Below, piece after piece: positions 40,960 through 52,445 of a stretch of 64,000 nucleotides of DNA (position 1 is its first letter; each line of letters starts with the position of its first letter). The position numbers and the translations under genes were made by a program. This DNA is from Nitzschia sp. pyKryTriq1. Taxonomy: Eukaryota; Bacillariophyta; Bacillariophyceae; Bacillariales; Bacillariaceae. The stretch spans positions 62,001 to 126,000 of the forward strand of contig OY101118.1 of the NCBI GenBank assembly GCA_956465555.1. The letters run 5' to 3'. Under the pieces are notes generated by a model, which saw only the letters and a program-made list of their open reading frames with translations, made no database searches and was not told where the DNA came from.

Positions 40960-42026
40960 CGTCGTTGCTGTGGTTGTATTCTTGCTGCCGTATCACAAAA
41001 AACAGATCATAGAAGTAGTCAAATTTTGACTGGTTGGTGGATGGATGGATAGATAGATGGATGGATGGATGGATGGATGGATGGAATGGAATGGAATGGA
41101 ATTTTAGAGTCGCATATCCAAGAGCCAAAAGCCATATCGATCCAAACGATGAACCAAATATAAGGAAGAATAATCGTCTTCCTTGCCTCGCTCGAGAAGA
41201 ACGAATAATAATAATTGTTATTTCAACGCAGTCCATCTCGCTCGAGAACGAATTATTATTATTATTATTTTGATTCAGTCCATGTCGCGATTGGCGACGA
41301 CAAGAGTTCTAACTAAAACTGCCGTTATGAAGAAGCATGGCATAGAACTAATGGCAAAGGGCACATACCATTTTAGCTTTCCCTCGCCAACAGAACAGAA
41401 CATTCGCGCGTCGTCTCTTATTTTTTGTTGGTTTTCATAGCTACTAATATAGTGATGTTCGGAACATTTTTATTTCACATGCAACCAAGTCTGTACTCGT
41501 ACACTGCATCGCTTCATCATGCGGGGGGCACGAGAAAATGGGTACATACTGTACCTGGTACCATGCATGGGGGGGGGGGGACATCCAAAACTCGAACCCC
41601 CAAAAGGCATTTGTTCGTGATTGTTCGAAAAAGCACAGACAGACAGACTGACAGACTGACTGACAGACGTTCGATTTTTTGGATGGCCCAGAACCAACAA
41701 GCAAACAACAACATCTGCTTGCTATTTATTACTGTGTGACGTGGTTATTGTTGTTTGGTGGGTGTCTGCCTTATTATTTGTCGCGCGTCACTTTTTCGCG
41801 TTCTTTCGCCTTCATCTTCTATCCATCTCTTTCTTTCTTTCTTTCTTTCTTTCCTTGCTCTCTCGCAACGTCAAAACGACACATACAACATCTCTCTCTC
41901 TCTCTCTCTCTTATTGTCGACAAGCAAAAGCAAAAGCAAAAGCAAGGTGCTCTGTTGATAACCTCTGATTTACATACTCGATCATCCATTACTACTACTA
42001 CTACTACTACTACTAGAAGAAGAAGA
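40960..42026. other. Intergenic between divergent genes
   Basis: GGATGGATGGATGG (41037-41083) followed by GGAATGGAATGG, GACAGACTGACTGACAG (41637-41668), a G run at 41569-41580, TTTCTTTCTTTC (41830-41850) and CTCTCTCTCT (41890-41911) in the GrpE 5' region. GTACCTGGTACC lies at 41551. No gene. Confidence 0.55.
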
Positions 42027-42953
42027 ATGATCAGTCGACAAGCCGTCCGTTTGTTATCGCGTCAGCAGCAGCAGCAAACCTTGCTCCGGCGAGAAGCTAG
42101 TACTCCTCTGGTTTATTGCTCCTCTTCGACCTTGGCAACAACGACGACGACGACTACGACTACGACGATCCCATCGACGCCACGTACAAGTACAGCATGG
42201 ACGCCGCCATCTACAAGTACCATCGCTCCGAGAGGTTTCACAGTCGTCTCTGCCACCGCTCCGTATCTGTCTCCGTCTGCTTCTCAAGCTCGTTGTTGGT
42301 TCAGTAGTAGCAGCAGCAACAGCAGCAGTGCGAGTGGTACTACCAGTACCACAAATGGTGAAGAAAAAGCAGAAGAACCGACTGCCGCTGCCTCTGATGA
42401 TGATACTGCGGAAGATCATCAAAATAGTGAACAAGAACAAAAATTGGAATTGGAAATCAAACAATTAAAGGATCAATTGTTGCGAAGTTATGCCGAACAA
42501 GAAAATACTCGCAACATTGCCCAACGGGATGTCCGTGAGGCACGGCAATTTGCGATTAAATCCTTTGCCAAATCGTTGTTGGAAGTGGCCGATAATTTGG
42601 AACGTGCCCTTGATCACAGCACCAACAACAGTAGTAGCAATGGTGGGAGTGAAACTACAGCTACTGCTACTGCTGATCCAGCAGCCTCCTTGAAAGCCTT
42701 GCAACAGGGGATCGAAATGACTCATGCCGGTTTGGTCAAGGCCTTGCAACAACATGGAGTCGAAAAGTATTGTGAGGTTCCCGGAGATAAATTCGATCCT
42801 GCCCTACACAATGCCTTGATGCAATATCCCGATCCGACCAAAGCAGCAACCGATTTCGATACGGTCGGTCAGGTCATCAAGGCAGGATATACCCTGAATC
42901 AACGAGTGTTACGACCGGCCGAAGTCGGTGTCGCCGTTGCCGTCAAAAAATAA
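42027..42953 (+). CDS. GrpE: Mitochondrial GrpE co-chaperone (308 aa)
   Basis: Nucleotide-exchange factor of mitochondrial Hsp70. The N-terminus MISRQAVRLLSRQQQQQTLLRR is Arg-rich and acid-free, a typical mitochondrial presequence, with further Ser/Thr-rich sequence to about residue 110. The GrpE long helix is KQLKDQLLRSYAEQENTR, then FAIKSFAKSLLEVADNLERA (family: LLxVxDNLERAL), about 135-200. The beta-domain is HGVEKYCEVPGDKFDPALHN and ends in VIKAGYTLNQRVLRPAEVGV, the diagnostic GrpE terminus. I chose ATG 42027; the open frame extends further upstream but crosses microsatellite 5' UTR. A Ser/Thr/Asn-rich insert (about 205-220) lies between helix and beta-domain. Identification is secure. 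Confidence 0.95.
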   Translation: MISRQAVRLLSRQQQQQTLLRREASTPLVYCSSSTLATTTTTTTTTTIPSTPRTSTAWTPPSTSTIAPRGFTVVSATAPYLSPSASQARCWFSSSSSNSSSASGTTSTTNGEEKAEEPTAAASDDDTAEDHQNSEQEQKLELEIKQLKDQLLRSYAEQENTRNIAQRDVREARQFAIKSFAKSLLEVADNLERALDHSTNNSSSNGGSETTATATADPAASLKALQQGIEMTHAGLVKALQQHGVEKYCEVPGDKFDPALHNALMQYPDPTKAATDFDTVGQVIKAGYTLNQRVLRPAEVGVAVAVKK

Positions 42954-44005
42954 CTAACGAACGAACTAACTAACCAAGCCGTAACAAAGTACTAAAGAAA
43001 TATACAAACACAAAAGAAGAAGAAGAAGAAGAAGAGCAGGACTTGGACTTGGACTTGGACTCGGACTCCTTGGATCACTTCCACGGCCTTGTTTGATACT
43101 ACTAGTAGCTACAACATCATACATCATCATACATCATCATACATCATCATACATCATCATACATCATCATACATCATCAAGCATAAGAAGTGCTGCTGGT
43201 GGCACCAGCATGATCAAACACAAGTAGTTCTTGGTGCAGTACATCATGATGTTCAACTCGGCGGAGTGATGATGCAGGACGAGTCGGATTTTGATAAACA
43301 ATCGTCGTGCTGCTGCTAGTAGTAGTAGGTAGCTGGTGGAATTGAATGGAATGGAATGGAATTATTCGTATAACAAGAAAAGGACAGCAGAAGATCATGA
43401 ACACGAAGAGGTACAGTAGTCTACCAGGTAGTAGCGGTAGTAGTAGCACAGTTTGTGTAAGGAGGAGGGCGAGCGTACTGTAGACTCTACTAGCTCTCTA
43501 GAGTACCGGTAGTAGTAGCTACAGCACCGGTACACTACTCTACTCTACTAGTAGAGTAGAGAGCTCTCACGAACTCAGTACGTACTACGGTACTACTCCA
43601 CTCCTATCTTCTACCTACTACAGTATTAGATCTCTAAGAGTAGTACTAGTACTCCTACACCAGTAGCTCAAGCTCTGGTGGTACAGTACCGTATCTATCT
43701 GACTCTAGTAATATAGTATACTGTCCCGCTAGCTCTACTACTCAAGAGATAAAATTCAAAGTTTGTAGTTGTTTGTTTGTTTGTTGCTTTACACACTTGT
43801 ATACTTTTAATAAAAAAACTTAGAAACGAAAATAGCGCCCTTGCGGTGATGATGAGATGTTGTGAGTCTTCACTGGGATGATGGATAATATATATAATAT
43901 AACACATAGAACCCGGTACTGCAGTGACAATCCGATGGAATAGGGCTGCTGCCGTCCGTCTGTCTGTCTATCTATTCCTTACTTCTGTTCGTACTTGTGT
44001 GCTTT
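42954..44005. other. Intergenic between convergent genes
   Basis: GAAGAAGAAG (43015-43034), GACTTGGACTTGG, the ACATCATCAT minisatellite, GGAATGGAATGG and palindromic GTACCGGTA/CTACTAGTAG. No gene. Confidence 0.55.
43111..43180. repeat. Minisatellite (ACATCATCAT)n
   Basis: Five perfect 10-bp units (43121-43170) with one imperfect unit on each side. Confidence 0.95.
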
Positions 44006-45429
44006 CTACTTCTTGACCACGGATGATGCTGCGGCTCCGGAAGGAACGCCCACTGCATGCAGATCGTCATGCTTCTTGTGATACGCAGCTTGGTATTCTT
44101 TATCTCCAATCAATGTTTTCCGTAGAAACGTGGGAACCAGAGTAGTTTGCAATTGAATCCATTGCATAACAGTACGTCCCGTGACTCGTTGAAAGACCCG
44201 GGCAAACAAATAAAAGAGGGAAAAGAGAATGACGACGAGTGGAACCACAGTCGAGGAAATGGATTGGACTTGGACGCTTCGAGCACTGTTGGTCTTGGGG
44301 AAGGGTGTCGTAGGACAGTCGGCAATTTCCAGAAAGTCACAGAGGGGTTGCCATCCTTGTTTGACAGAGTATTCCAGTAGTTTATCGGAAGGGATCAGTT
44401 CTCGGATTTTGCGATTGTGCTCTTCGTACGATTGAATCGCGTTCTCCTTTTCTTGATTGATTTTGGGAATGGAGGAAGTGATGAAGGAGTCGTCCTTGTT
44501 GACAATCGCAAAGAGCCATCGGAGGTAGATCGAGTAGCGTTGGACGCCCGTCAAGAAAATACCTCCCAAGTTGGCTGGCGTCGAGATGGACTTGGTCATG
44601 CTTTCCCACGAGCGGAACCACACTTGACTGTTCTCTCGAGTCGTCAAAATGAACTTGCAGTCGGGGTACTTGTCCATGATTTGCTCGTAGTAGAGAGCAA
44701 CGGGAAAGTCCATCGTGGCTTGGTAGCCGTGTTGTGTGATAATGTCAAAGTCCGGCTCTCCCAAGACGGCGTGGCCTTGATCGAGCGAGGGCTGGAAGAT
44801 CAGGTCCGTCCACATTTTGAAAATGTTTTCATTCTCATTCTCGTACAAGTGTTGGGTGTGAAGAGTGGGCATGCCCAATTCCTCCAAGGCCAACTTGACC
44901 GAGTACTAACGGGCATGAAAGCAAGAAACATGGGAAGAAAGAAATAAGAAAGGAAAGAAAGATGTCAGAGAAGGTTCCGAGTATCCATACAATACGTAAT
45001 GTCGTATTCGTGACTGGAGATTGATACGGCCGTTGGGTCCGTAGAAATGTGAGCTAAATAAATAACTCGCTTTCGCCGGCCCGTCACACCGGCCGTCCAG
45101 TTCAAAAATTAACAATCATCACATGTACTGTAATACCGGTAGCAAGCAACGCGATAACCATGATGGCGATGATGCTTGCTTGTTTGTTTGTTGCAACTTA
45201 CAGTTCCTGTTCTGCCAAATCCCACACCGACCACTTTGAGTTCTCCACTCGCTTGCAATCGAGGCTGTTCGACCGTGCCCACCAAGTAGTGGTACGGCAT
45301 CTGCACGAAGATTTTAAAGACGTGTCCCAAGCCCACCAACACACCAATGTAAATATCGTGGGCGGCTTCTTGCCAACTTCCAGCTTCAAAGCGAAGCTCG
45401 CTTCCTGTTTTCATTGTCATGGACGCCAT
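44006..45429 (-). CDS. Sulfotransferase-like P-loop membrane protein, 2 exons (375 aa)
   Basis: Exons 45429-45202 and 44905-44006, phase 0, intron 296 nt (GTAAGT...GTTAG). Joining them gives KVVGVGFGRTGT then YSVKLALEELG, the uninterrupted P-loop and following helix of the PF17784-type sulfotransferase family (PAPS phosphate-binding loop at residues about 67-76). Further family features are FDIITQHGYQATMDFPVALYY, a Lys-rich strand CKFILTTRENSQVWFRSWESM (shown as TTREN and SW), and KLLEYSVKQGWQPLCDFL near the end. A transmembrane helix (TVVPLVVILFSLFYLFARVF) at about 280-300 and a basic tail suggest anchoring in the endomembrane. Sulfotransferase activity is inferred; many eukaryotic members have unknown substrates. 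The N-terminal 60 residues are of unknown role. Confidence 0.88.
44906..45201 (-). other. Intron of the sulfotransferase-like gene
   Basis: 296 nt, the longest intron seen here. It splits the P-loop codons (GRTGT | YSVK). Confidence 0.85.
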
Positions 45430-46322
45430 CTTTGTTGATTGATTGCTTGCTTGCTTGCTTGCTTGATTAATTAATAACTACAGTACGAGTATGGTGATAT
45501 ATTATGGTTGATTGAATTGGTTGTTTGTTTGTTGTTTGTTGTTTGTGTGATATCGCGAGTTGTTTTTTATGACTGATGAATATTCTTCTTCCAGCACCAA
45601 GTTACAGTACGAGGTGCAGCACGCACGATACGATATACCACGATCGATGATGAGAGGACGATGACAACATTCTCGGACCTCGCGCGGTACAGTACATGGA
45701 GTAAAAGGGTTCATTCCTTCATTCGTTCGTTTGGTTTGGTAGATGCACATACGTGGGGCGTCGTAGGACACAACATGTCTAACGGCAGAGCAGTTAGTGC
45801 GAGGTATTTAGCTCCAACGAGCGAGTTCGTCCGGAAAATTGTATTTTCCCGGGCTTCGAAAGGCGAAGCCCAAATTAGGTACATACTCGTACTGTACCTG
45901 TACCGGTAAAGATACTACGGTACTACTGTAGGGTTTTTACGCACGATCGGCACAGACACGTGCGATCGATCAATGCGCACTGACACACGAACGCACGAAT
46001 GAATGATCGCTCAGTCATGGCAGGCCGGCGTACGTACGAACGTACATTTCTTGTTGTATCGCGAATCATCCCGACGACATCAACGGTGAAAAAAGAGGGG
46101 GGAAATGGGGGAATTTCAAAGGTTTGAGAGGGGGAGAAAATGGGGCAGTCTTTCCCTTCTTCATCTTTCTCGAGAATACTACTGTAGCTATAATACTGTA
46201 AGTACCCTCATACGCTACTACGCTAAAGCACTTCTAGAATCAAACGAGCTATCAGTAGAACGTTGTACTAGTAGTAGAGTTGTTGTTATTATGAATTATT
46301 ATATAGTCGGGGGAGGCCTCTC
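45430..46322. other. Intergenic
   Basis: TTGCTTGCTTGC and TTGTTTGTTTG tracts, GTACCTGTACCGG, CGTACGTACGAACGTACG (46029-46046) and GGGGGAAATGGGGG. No gene. Confidence 0.55.
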
Positions 46323-49300
46323 TTATTCGGTAGTAGCCTTCTTGACTGGCCTATTACTAGCCGTTCCACGAAGACGGGAGCGCATGCGGAAAGGTTTGTT
46401 CGCGCTACCTCCTTTGGTCGACTTTTCAGTCTTTCCCTTCTTCTTCTTTCTCGAGAATAGCTTCTTCCATGGTGCTCGCCTTCCTTTGCGAGTAGGCTCC
46501 GTTTGTACCACTTCTATTTCCTCTTCTTCAGCGGGCTCTCTATCTTCTTTGAGAGGATCCACTGCCTCTTCTTCTCGCACCTCTTCTTCTTTGTCCTCCT
46601 TGTTGACCGGATCTGCCTTGCAAGCGATCATGTTTGCTCCCGTGAGGGACAGATTGACCCAAAAGCTGGCAAAGTCCTGCATCATGGCTCTCAAGATAGG
46701 GGCATTGTCCAGCGTGCATGGATGCGTTTGCTGGTGCTGATGCTCCAGCGTTTTTTGTTCCATATTGGTCTCTTGTTCTACTACTACTACTACTTCGTCT
46801 TGAAGTTGGATGGTACTTGCGACGTCCTCCTTCTTGGGTGGCGTCGTCGTGGTCGGATTCGTCGGAGTCCCTGCGACAACGGCGAGGCTCTCGTCCTCCA
46901 AAAACTTCGTATTATCATCAGCATGAGTTTTCCAACCATATGTCTTTTCGATTCCATTCAGAAAGTGACCCAAGGATGAAGGCTTTTTTGGTTGTTGTTG
47001 ATCACGATGATGATCAACGCTGGTCTCTTCGTCAGTAGCAGTAGCAGTTTCAGCATTCGAGGCTGCACAGGTTAGCTCATACTCTCCACAGGAGGCGGCC
47101 AAGCGGCGAGTACCAAGACTTGATTGCACAGTCGAAACTGGTGTGCTGTGGACCTCTTCTTCCTTCTTTTCGTCAATAATTGAAGAGTTTTCTACGAGCT
47201 TGTTGCCTGGGTTTTCATTTGTTCCGCCAGAGGAGGACTTTACACGGACATCTTCTTCAAGAGGCTCGTCCGAGCTTGCTGCACAAGTGATCTCGTACTC
47301 TCCACAGGGGGCGGCAAAGCGGCGAATACCACCAACGCTTGATTGCACAGTCGAAACTGATGTGCTGGGGACTGCTTCTTCCATCTTTTCGTCAATAATA
47401 GAGGAGCTTTGTACGAGCTTGCTGCCTGGGTTTTCATTTGTTCCGCCAGAGGAGGACATTACACGGCCACCTTCTTCAAGAGGCTCGTCCGAGCTTGCTG
47501 CACAAGTGATCTCATACTCTCCACAGAAGGCGGCAAAGCGGCGAGTACTACCATCATTTGATTGCACAGTCGAAACTGTGCTGGGGACCTCTTCTTCCTT
47601 CTTTTCGTCAATAATAGAGGAGCTTTGTACGAGCTTGCTGCCTGGGTTTTCATTTGTTCCGCCAGAGGAGGACATTACACGGCCACCTTCTTCAAGAGGC
47701 TCGTCCGAGCTTGCTGCACAAGTGATCTCATACTCTCCACAGTTGAAATTCAAAACAGGGGAGAGATCGTTGTTCATTGGTGCAATTGAATTATTGGTTT
47801 CGTCTTCCTTGTTCGTTTGCTCCTCGATCAAGGAGCGCTGCTGTGTCTCCAGCACCAGGCGTCCTTTAGTAGATTTCGAGCGATTGGTAAAGAAATAATT
47901 GCAGGCTTCCTCCATTGCGTGGAATCCAAACTTGCCGCACATCAAGCCTTCCTCGGCCTCGGCAGTAGCGATTTCGTGTTCGCCATCATGATTGATGGAG
48001 TGTTTCGTTTGGACGGAATCCACTCTATCAAAATTTGCTTTGACAGACGCTGATTCAGTGGCTTCGGTGAATTCACTCATAACACTAGGTATCTGCTGGA
48101 TGTCTTGCTTGAAGCTGACTGTCACAGAGAATGAACCATCATCGGCATTTACGATTTCACTCACAATACTTGGGAGCTGCCGTATGTCCTGCTTGGAGCT
48201 TCCTTTCACTGAGAATGATCCATCATCAACATCTACAGTTTCACTCACAACACTCGGAAGATTGTGTTTATCCACATCGATGACTTCACTCACGACAATC
48301 GGCAGCTGTCGCATGTCTTGCTGCTTGAAGTTGTTTCCGTTCACAGAAAATGATTCATCCGCGTCGATGATTTCACTCACAACACTTGGTAGCTGCCGTT
48401 TGTCTCTCCAGGAGTTGTTTTCTTTCACAGAAATTGATTCTTCATCCTCATCGATGATTTCACTCACAACATCACTCTGAAGCTCATCGATGATTTTACT
48501 CACAACATCACTCTGAAGCTGTCGGTTGCCTCTCTTGGAGGTTTCTTTCGCAACGAATAGCCGTCGTATGCCTCTCTTGGAGTTGTCTTTCGCTGAGAAT
48601 AGCTGTCGTATGCCTCTTTTGCTGGAGTTTTCTTTCGCAGAGAATAGCTGTCGTATGCCTCTTTTGGAGTTTTCTTTCACAGAGAATGAGTCATCTGCAT
48701 CGACGATTTCACTCACAGCACTCGGCAACTGTCGTATGTCTTGTTGCTTGAACTGTCCTTGTACCGAAAATGATTCATCCGCGTCGATGATTTCACTCAC
48801 AACACTCTGTAGCTGCCGGCTGTCTCTCTTGGAGTTTTCTTTCACAGAGAATGAGTCATCGGCATCGACGATTTCACTCACAACACTCGGCAACTGCCGT
48901 ATGTCTTGTTGAGTGAAGTTGTTTCCGTTCACAGAAAATGATTCATCCGCGTCGATGATTTCACTCACAACACTTGGTAGCTGCCGTTTGTCTCTCTTGG
49001 AGTTGTTTTCTTTCACAGAGAATGAGCCATCGGCTTGGATGATTTCACTCGCAACACTAGGAAGCTTCCGTATGTCTTGCCTGGAAGAAACGGACGACGA
49101 TTCGCACCCGGTGGGCTCTTCGTGATCTTTCGCCGGTCCACCAGTCATAGTAGTAGACCGATTAGCGACGGCTTCCATATCTTCGCTTCCGATACTCGGC
49201 TTCTGCTGCACCTTTATGTTGTCATCGGAGGAAGTGAGAACATACTTGCAGGCATCCTCCATTCCTTGGAGATCCAACTTTCCGCACAAGAAGTCATTCA

Positions 49301-51744
49301 CATCGATCTCAACACTTTCGTTCACGTGAGAGTCATTCATGACGTCAACCTTGGTTTTCGAATCATCTCCTTCCGAGGGCTCCGCGTGGTCTGCTTTACC
49401 AAGCGAGGACACGGCGGGTCGAGGAATATGGAAAGCATTTTCGTCTTCCACATTCTGCGTATCATCTACTTCCACTTGCATTTGGTTTCCATCAGAAGTA
49501 GTGAGCCAATACTTGCAGGTTTCTTCCATCCCATGAAATACAAACTTTCCGCACATGAAATCATCATCTTTCTTTGTCTGGACGACTGAGGATGATGATT
49601 CCGTGGCTGAGCGCGCAACTTCCAAGCGTCCCACGTGGGCCTCTTCACAAAGCGAGGCCTGTTCGACGGGTGCGGGGGCATCGACAGCTTTTTCGTCTTC
49701 CACATTCACCATCTCGTCCACTTCCACTGGCAACTGTTTTCCATCAGAAGTAGTGAGCCAATACTTGCAGGTTTCTTCCATCCCGTGGAATACAAACTTT
49801 CCACATATGAAATCATCATCGTTCTTGTTCTCAATCTTGGAGCAGTTAGAGGAGGAATCCACGCTCTTGATGGTGATGGGCAATTTATGGAGCTTGGTGA
49901 ATGAGGCGTCAACGCTCTTTGGAGCGGACTGCGCGTCGTCGTTGTTCTTGTCATTGACGACGTGGAAGGAAAGGGCAACATTCTCGTCAATGGGCGGCAA
50001 GGCATCGAAATTGATGTTGGACGCTGCAAGACACGACAAAAGATTCAGGAAGGATTGCTTGACATTTAATTTTTGCTGGTCAGGATGGTAGCTGATGTTG
50101 CTACTACTGGTGGTGGTAAGAACAGATGGAGGCGAGCTCAAGTTGGAAAAAATGTTGGCGCTGACTTCCACGGATTCTTCCTCTAAAAATGAGGCTTCTC
50201 GCCGTTCTCCAGCATCTTTGTGGTTGTCGAAATCGGAAAGAGCAAGACACGACGATAAAAACTTCAAAACCGATTCCATCACAATAAGTTGTCGGTCTTG
50301 AGGATCGTCATCTTCGTCCACATCCACAGTATGTCCATTCGTCGTGTCATTCTTCTTGATATCGGGCGGAGATGGGTCGTCGTCGTTGTCGATCATCAGT
50401 AGGGAATCATCCGCACAGATTTCCACGGACCGCAAGTCATCATCCTGGTCGTCGTCTTTGTCGTCAACTTCCACTTTCTTGTCGCGATTAGAAGTGGCAC
50501 CGAATCCCCAAAGTTTCCAGCGCGATTGCTTGTTCTTCTTCTTCTTCTTCTTCTTCGCGACGATCTGTGGTCGATGATGATCTTGGTTTTCTGGAGTACT
50601 ACTACTACCACCACCACCAGGTGTAGAGGATTGGGCCGCAATAATTCTGCTGCTCTTGGCGACCACGGATGATGGTGCTGCGTCATCCGACTTGTTGGAA
50701 GCACCATCCTGCTGATCCTGGTGTTTATTAGTAACGCTCTCCTTGTTGGGAACGGACTGTTTTTGGATGGTGGTGGCGGAGGGGTCATTATCATCATCAA
50801 CAATACTGCTGTTGTTGGTAGTGTTGGTGGTGTTGGACAGCTGCTGCTTCACCAGCAAATTGTTGTTGTTGTTGTTGTTGTTGTCAGTAGTAGAAGTAGT
50901 AGTAGTATCGAAAGAAGAATGATTGTTGGTGTTGTTGTTCTTGTTGGAAGCCGCCGCAAAACCCAATAGTTCGAGCAACAATGACGGCTTTGCAAAGAGT
51001 TGTGATGATGCTGATGCTGATGCTGATGCTGATGCTGATGGCGTTGTCTTTGTATTTGTATTTGTAGTCGCCGCCGCCGCCGACGACGACGACGACTCCT
51101 CTTCCTTATGGCTGCTGCTGCTGCCGCTGCCGCTGGTGGTCGAGGTGGTGGTCGTGGTGGTAGCGGTAGTAGTAGTGCCAGATTTACTACTAATTGTACT
51201 AGTAGTACTTTCTGCCAATCCCACAATCCGTAGCTCCTCATTGACCATGCTGTCGTCTACCATCATTTCTTGTTGCTGCCTCGAGCTAATAGTATCACTG
51301 TGCATGATGTTGTTGATTTTGATGATGGTCGTCATATCCAGTACTCTCGCCAGTTTGTCAAAGTCCTCTTGCAACTGCTGCTGCTGCTGCTTCTTGGCAG
51401 TCGTCGTCCTTCCATGATTATCATCATTATCATTATCATCAGCAGCAGATGTTGTTGATGGTGGTGTTCTTCTTCCAGCAGCTGCAGCAGCTGCAGCACC
51501 AGTAGCACCAGCAGCAGCACCAACTGCAGCACCGGCAAGCAGATTGCACGAAATCAAATTATCGATAAAGTTGCCAAAGGCCAGGACCAATTCGGGTGCT
51601 TCATCGTGAAGAGAATGATTGACAAAATGTCTGTTGTTGTTGTTTTTGTTGTTGTTGTTGTTGTTGTTGGCTCGGCGTCGTTGCTCACGTACGGCTGTCA
51701 CACGTTCCAATAATGTATCCAGTGTGAACTGGGTACTACTCATC

Positions 51745-51775
<31 letters not shown>

Positions 51776-52445
51776 CGGAAAACGAAGAATCATCAAATTG
51801 TTGTAGTTGTTGTTGTTGTGGGATGCGAAATTTTTTTCGGGGAGGAAGAGGAAGGTCTTTGTCCAATCTATCACCAGCACCAGTAGCACCAGCACCACCA
51901 CATCCTCGTCGTCCTTGTAATAGTGCCCCTCGAAGTCCTCCTCTTCGAGTGCTGACACTCCTACTATTTTGTAGGTTCTTGTTGATGGTCTTGTTGTTTT
52001 TCGTTATCGTGGTCTTGCTGCTGCTGCTGCTTCTGATAATGTGGTTGTTGCTCCTCCTCTTGGGAAGGGGAAGATCTGCTGCTGTCGCCTTATCGTGTTG
52101 TTCTGGAGGGGGAGGATCTCGTTTTTCCTCTTCTTCTTCTTCTTCTTTTGGATGCGTTTGTTGCTTCTTCTTTTCAACAGTATTCTTGTCTTTGCCTTCT
52201 TTGTTCTTGTCTTTCATCATGATCCGATGACGATGTTGTTGTTGTTGTTGTTGTTGTTTGCCAGTAGTAGTAGGACCGAATAATGATAGACGACTACCCT
52301 TACCGGCATGTTTCTTCTTCTTTTCCTGATGCTGCTGCTTCTTGTCGACGACATACTGATACTCCTCCGCCGACGACGACGATGACCCCCGCCCCCCGTT
52401 GTGGTTCTTGGTTTTCTGCCCTTCGTTTTCCAGTTTCACCACCAT
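46323..52445 (-). CDS. Giant repeat protein with CGEYE, CGK and VSEI repeats (2040 aa)
   Basis: One intact 6.1-kb frame, no family recognised. Residues 1-650 are basic/polar low complexity (Lys, Gln, Asn, Ser, Thr, Ala runs). From about 860, four copies of a motif F-x-CGK(F/L)xxxxMEExCxYxxT (e.g. FICGKFVFHGMEETCKYWLT). Residues about 1120-1480: some 14 units of a roughly 27-aa repeat RQLPSVVSEI(I/V)DADxSFSVKEN, several truncated to RQLFSAKEN. Then a fourth CGK unit, and four units of 72-73 aa, each opening CGEYEITCAASSDEPLEE (last one CGEYELTCAASN). The end has the array motif CTLDNAPILRAMMQDFASFW, and the basic tail RRAPWKKLFSRKKKKGK...RLRGTASNRPVKKATTE, shared with the next gene. No signal peptide. 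Minus-strand neighbour 53611-55269 is a short relative. Confidence 0.82.
46990..47760 (-). repeat. CGEYEITCAAS tandem units (216-219 bp)
   Basis: In-frame repeats of 216 and 219 bp (for example the GACATTACACGGCCACC word at 47455 and 47671), 72-73 codons each. Intervening DNA is highly similar between units, so unit number probably varies between alleles. Confidence 0.85.
48010..49100 (-). repeat. VVSEIxDAD repeat array (~81 bp units)
   Basis: About 14 units of a roughly 27-codon repeat with three consecutive shortened units (RQLFSAKEN type) and one with an internal doubled SDVVSxIIDE. Consistent with unequal crossing-over. Confidence 0.8.

Noticed and set aside
41581-41600. ACTCGAACCCCC as a possible tRNA T-loop (reverse strand)
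   Set aside because: No acceptor stem or anticodon arm could be paired around it.
46323-52445. Many plus-strand frames opposite the 2040-aa gene (up to 251 codons)
   Set aside because: Antisense shadows produced by the gene's Ser/Asp/Glu bias; the minus frame has repeats and homology to the neighbouring gene.
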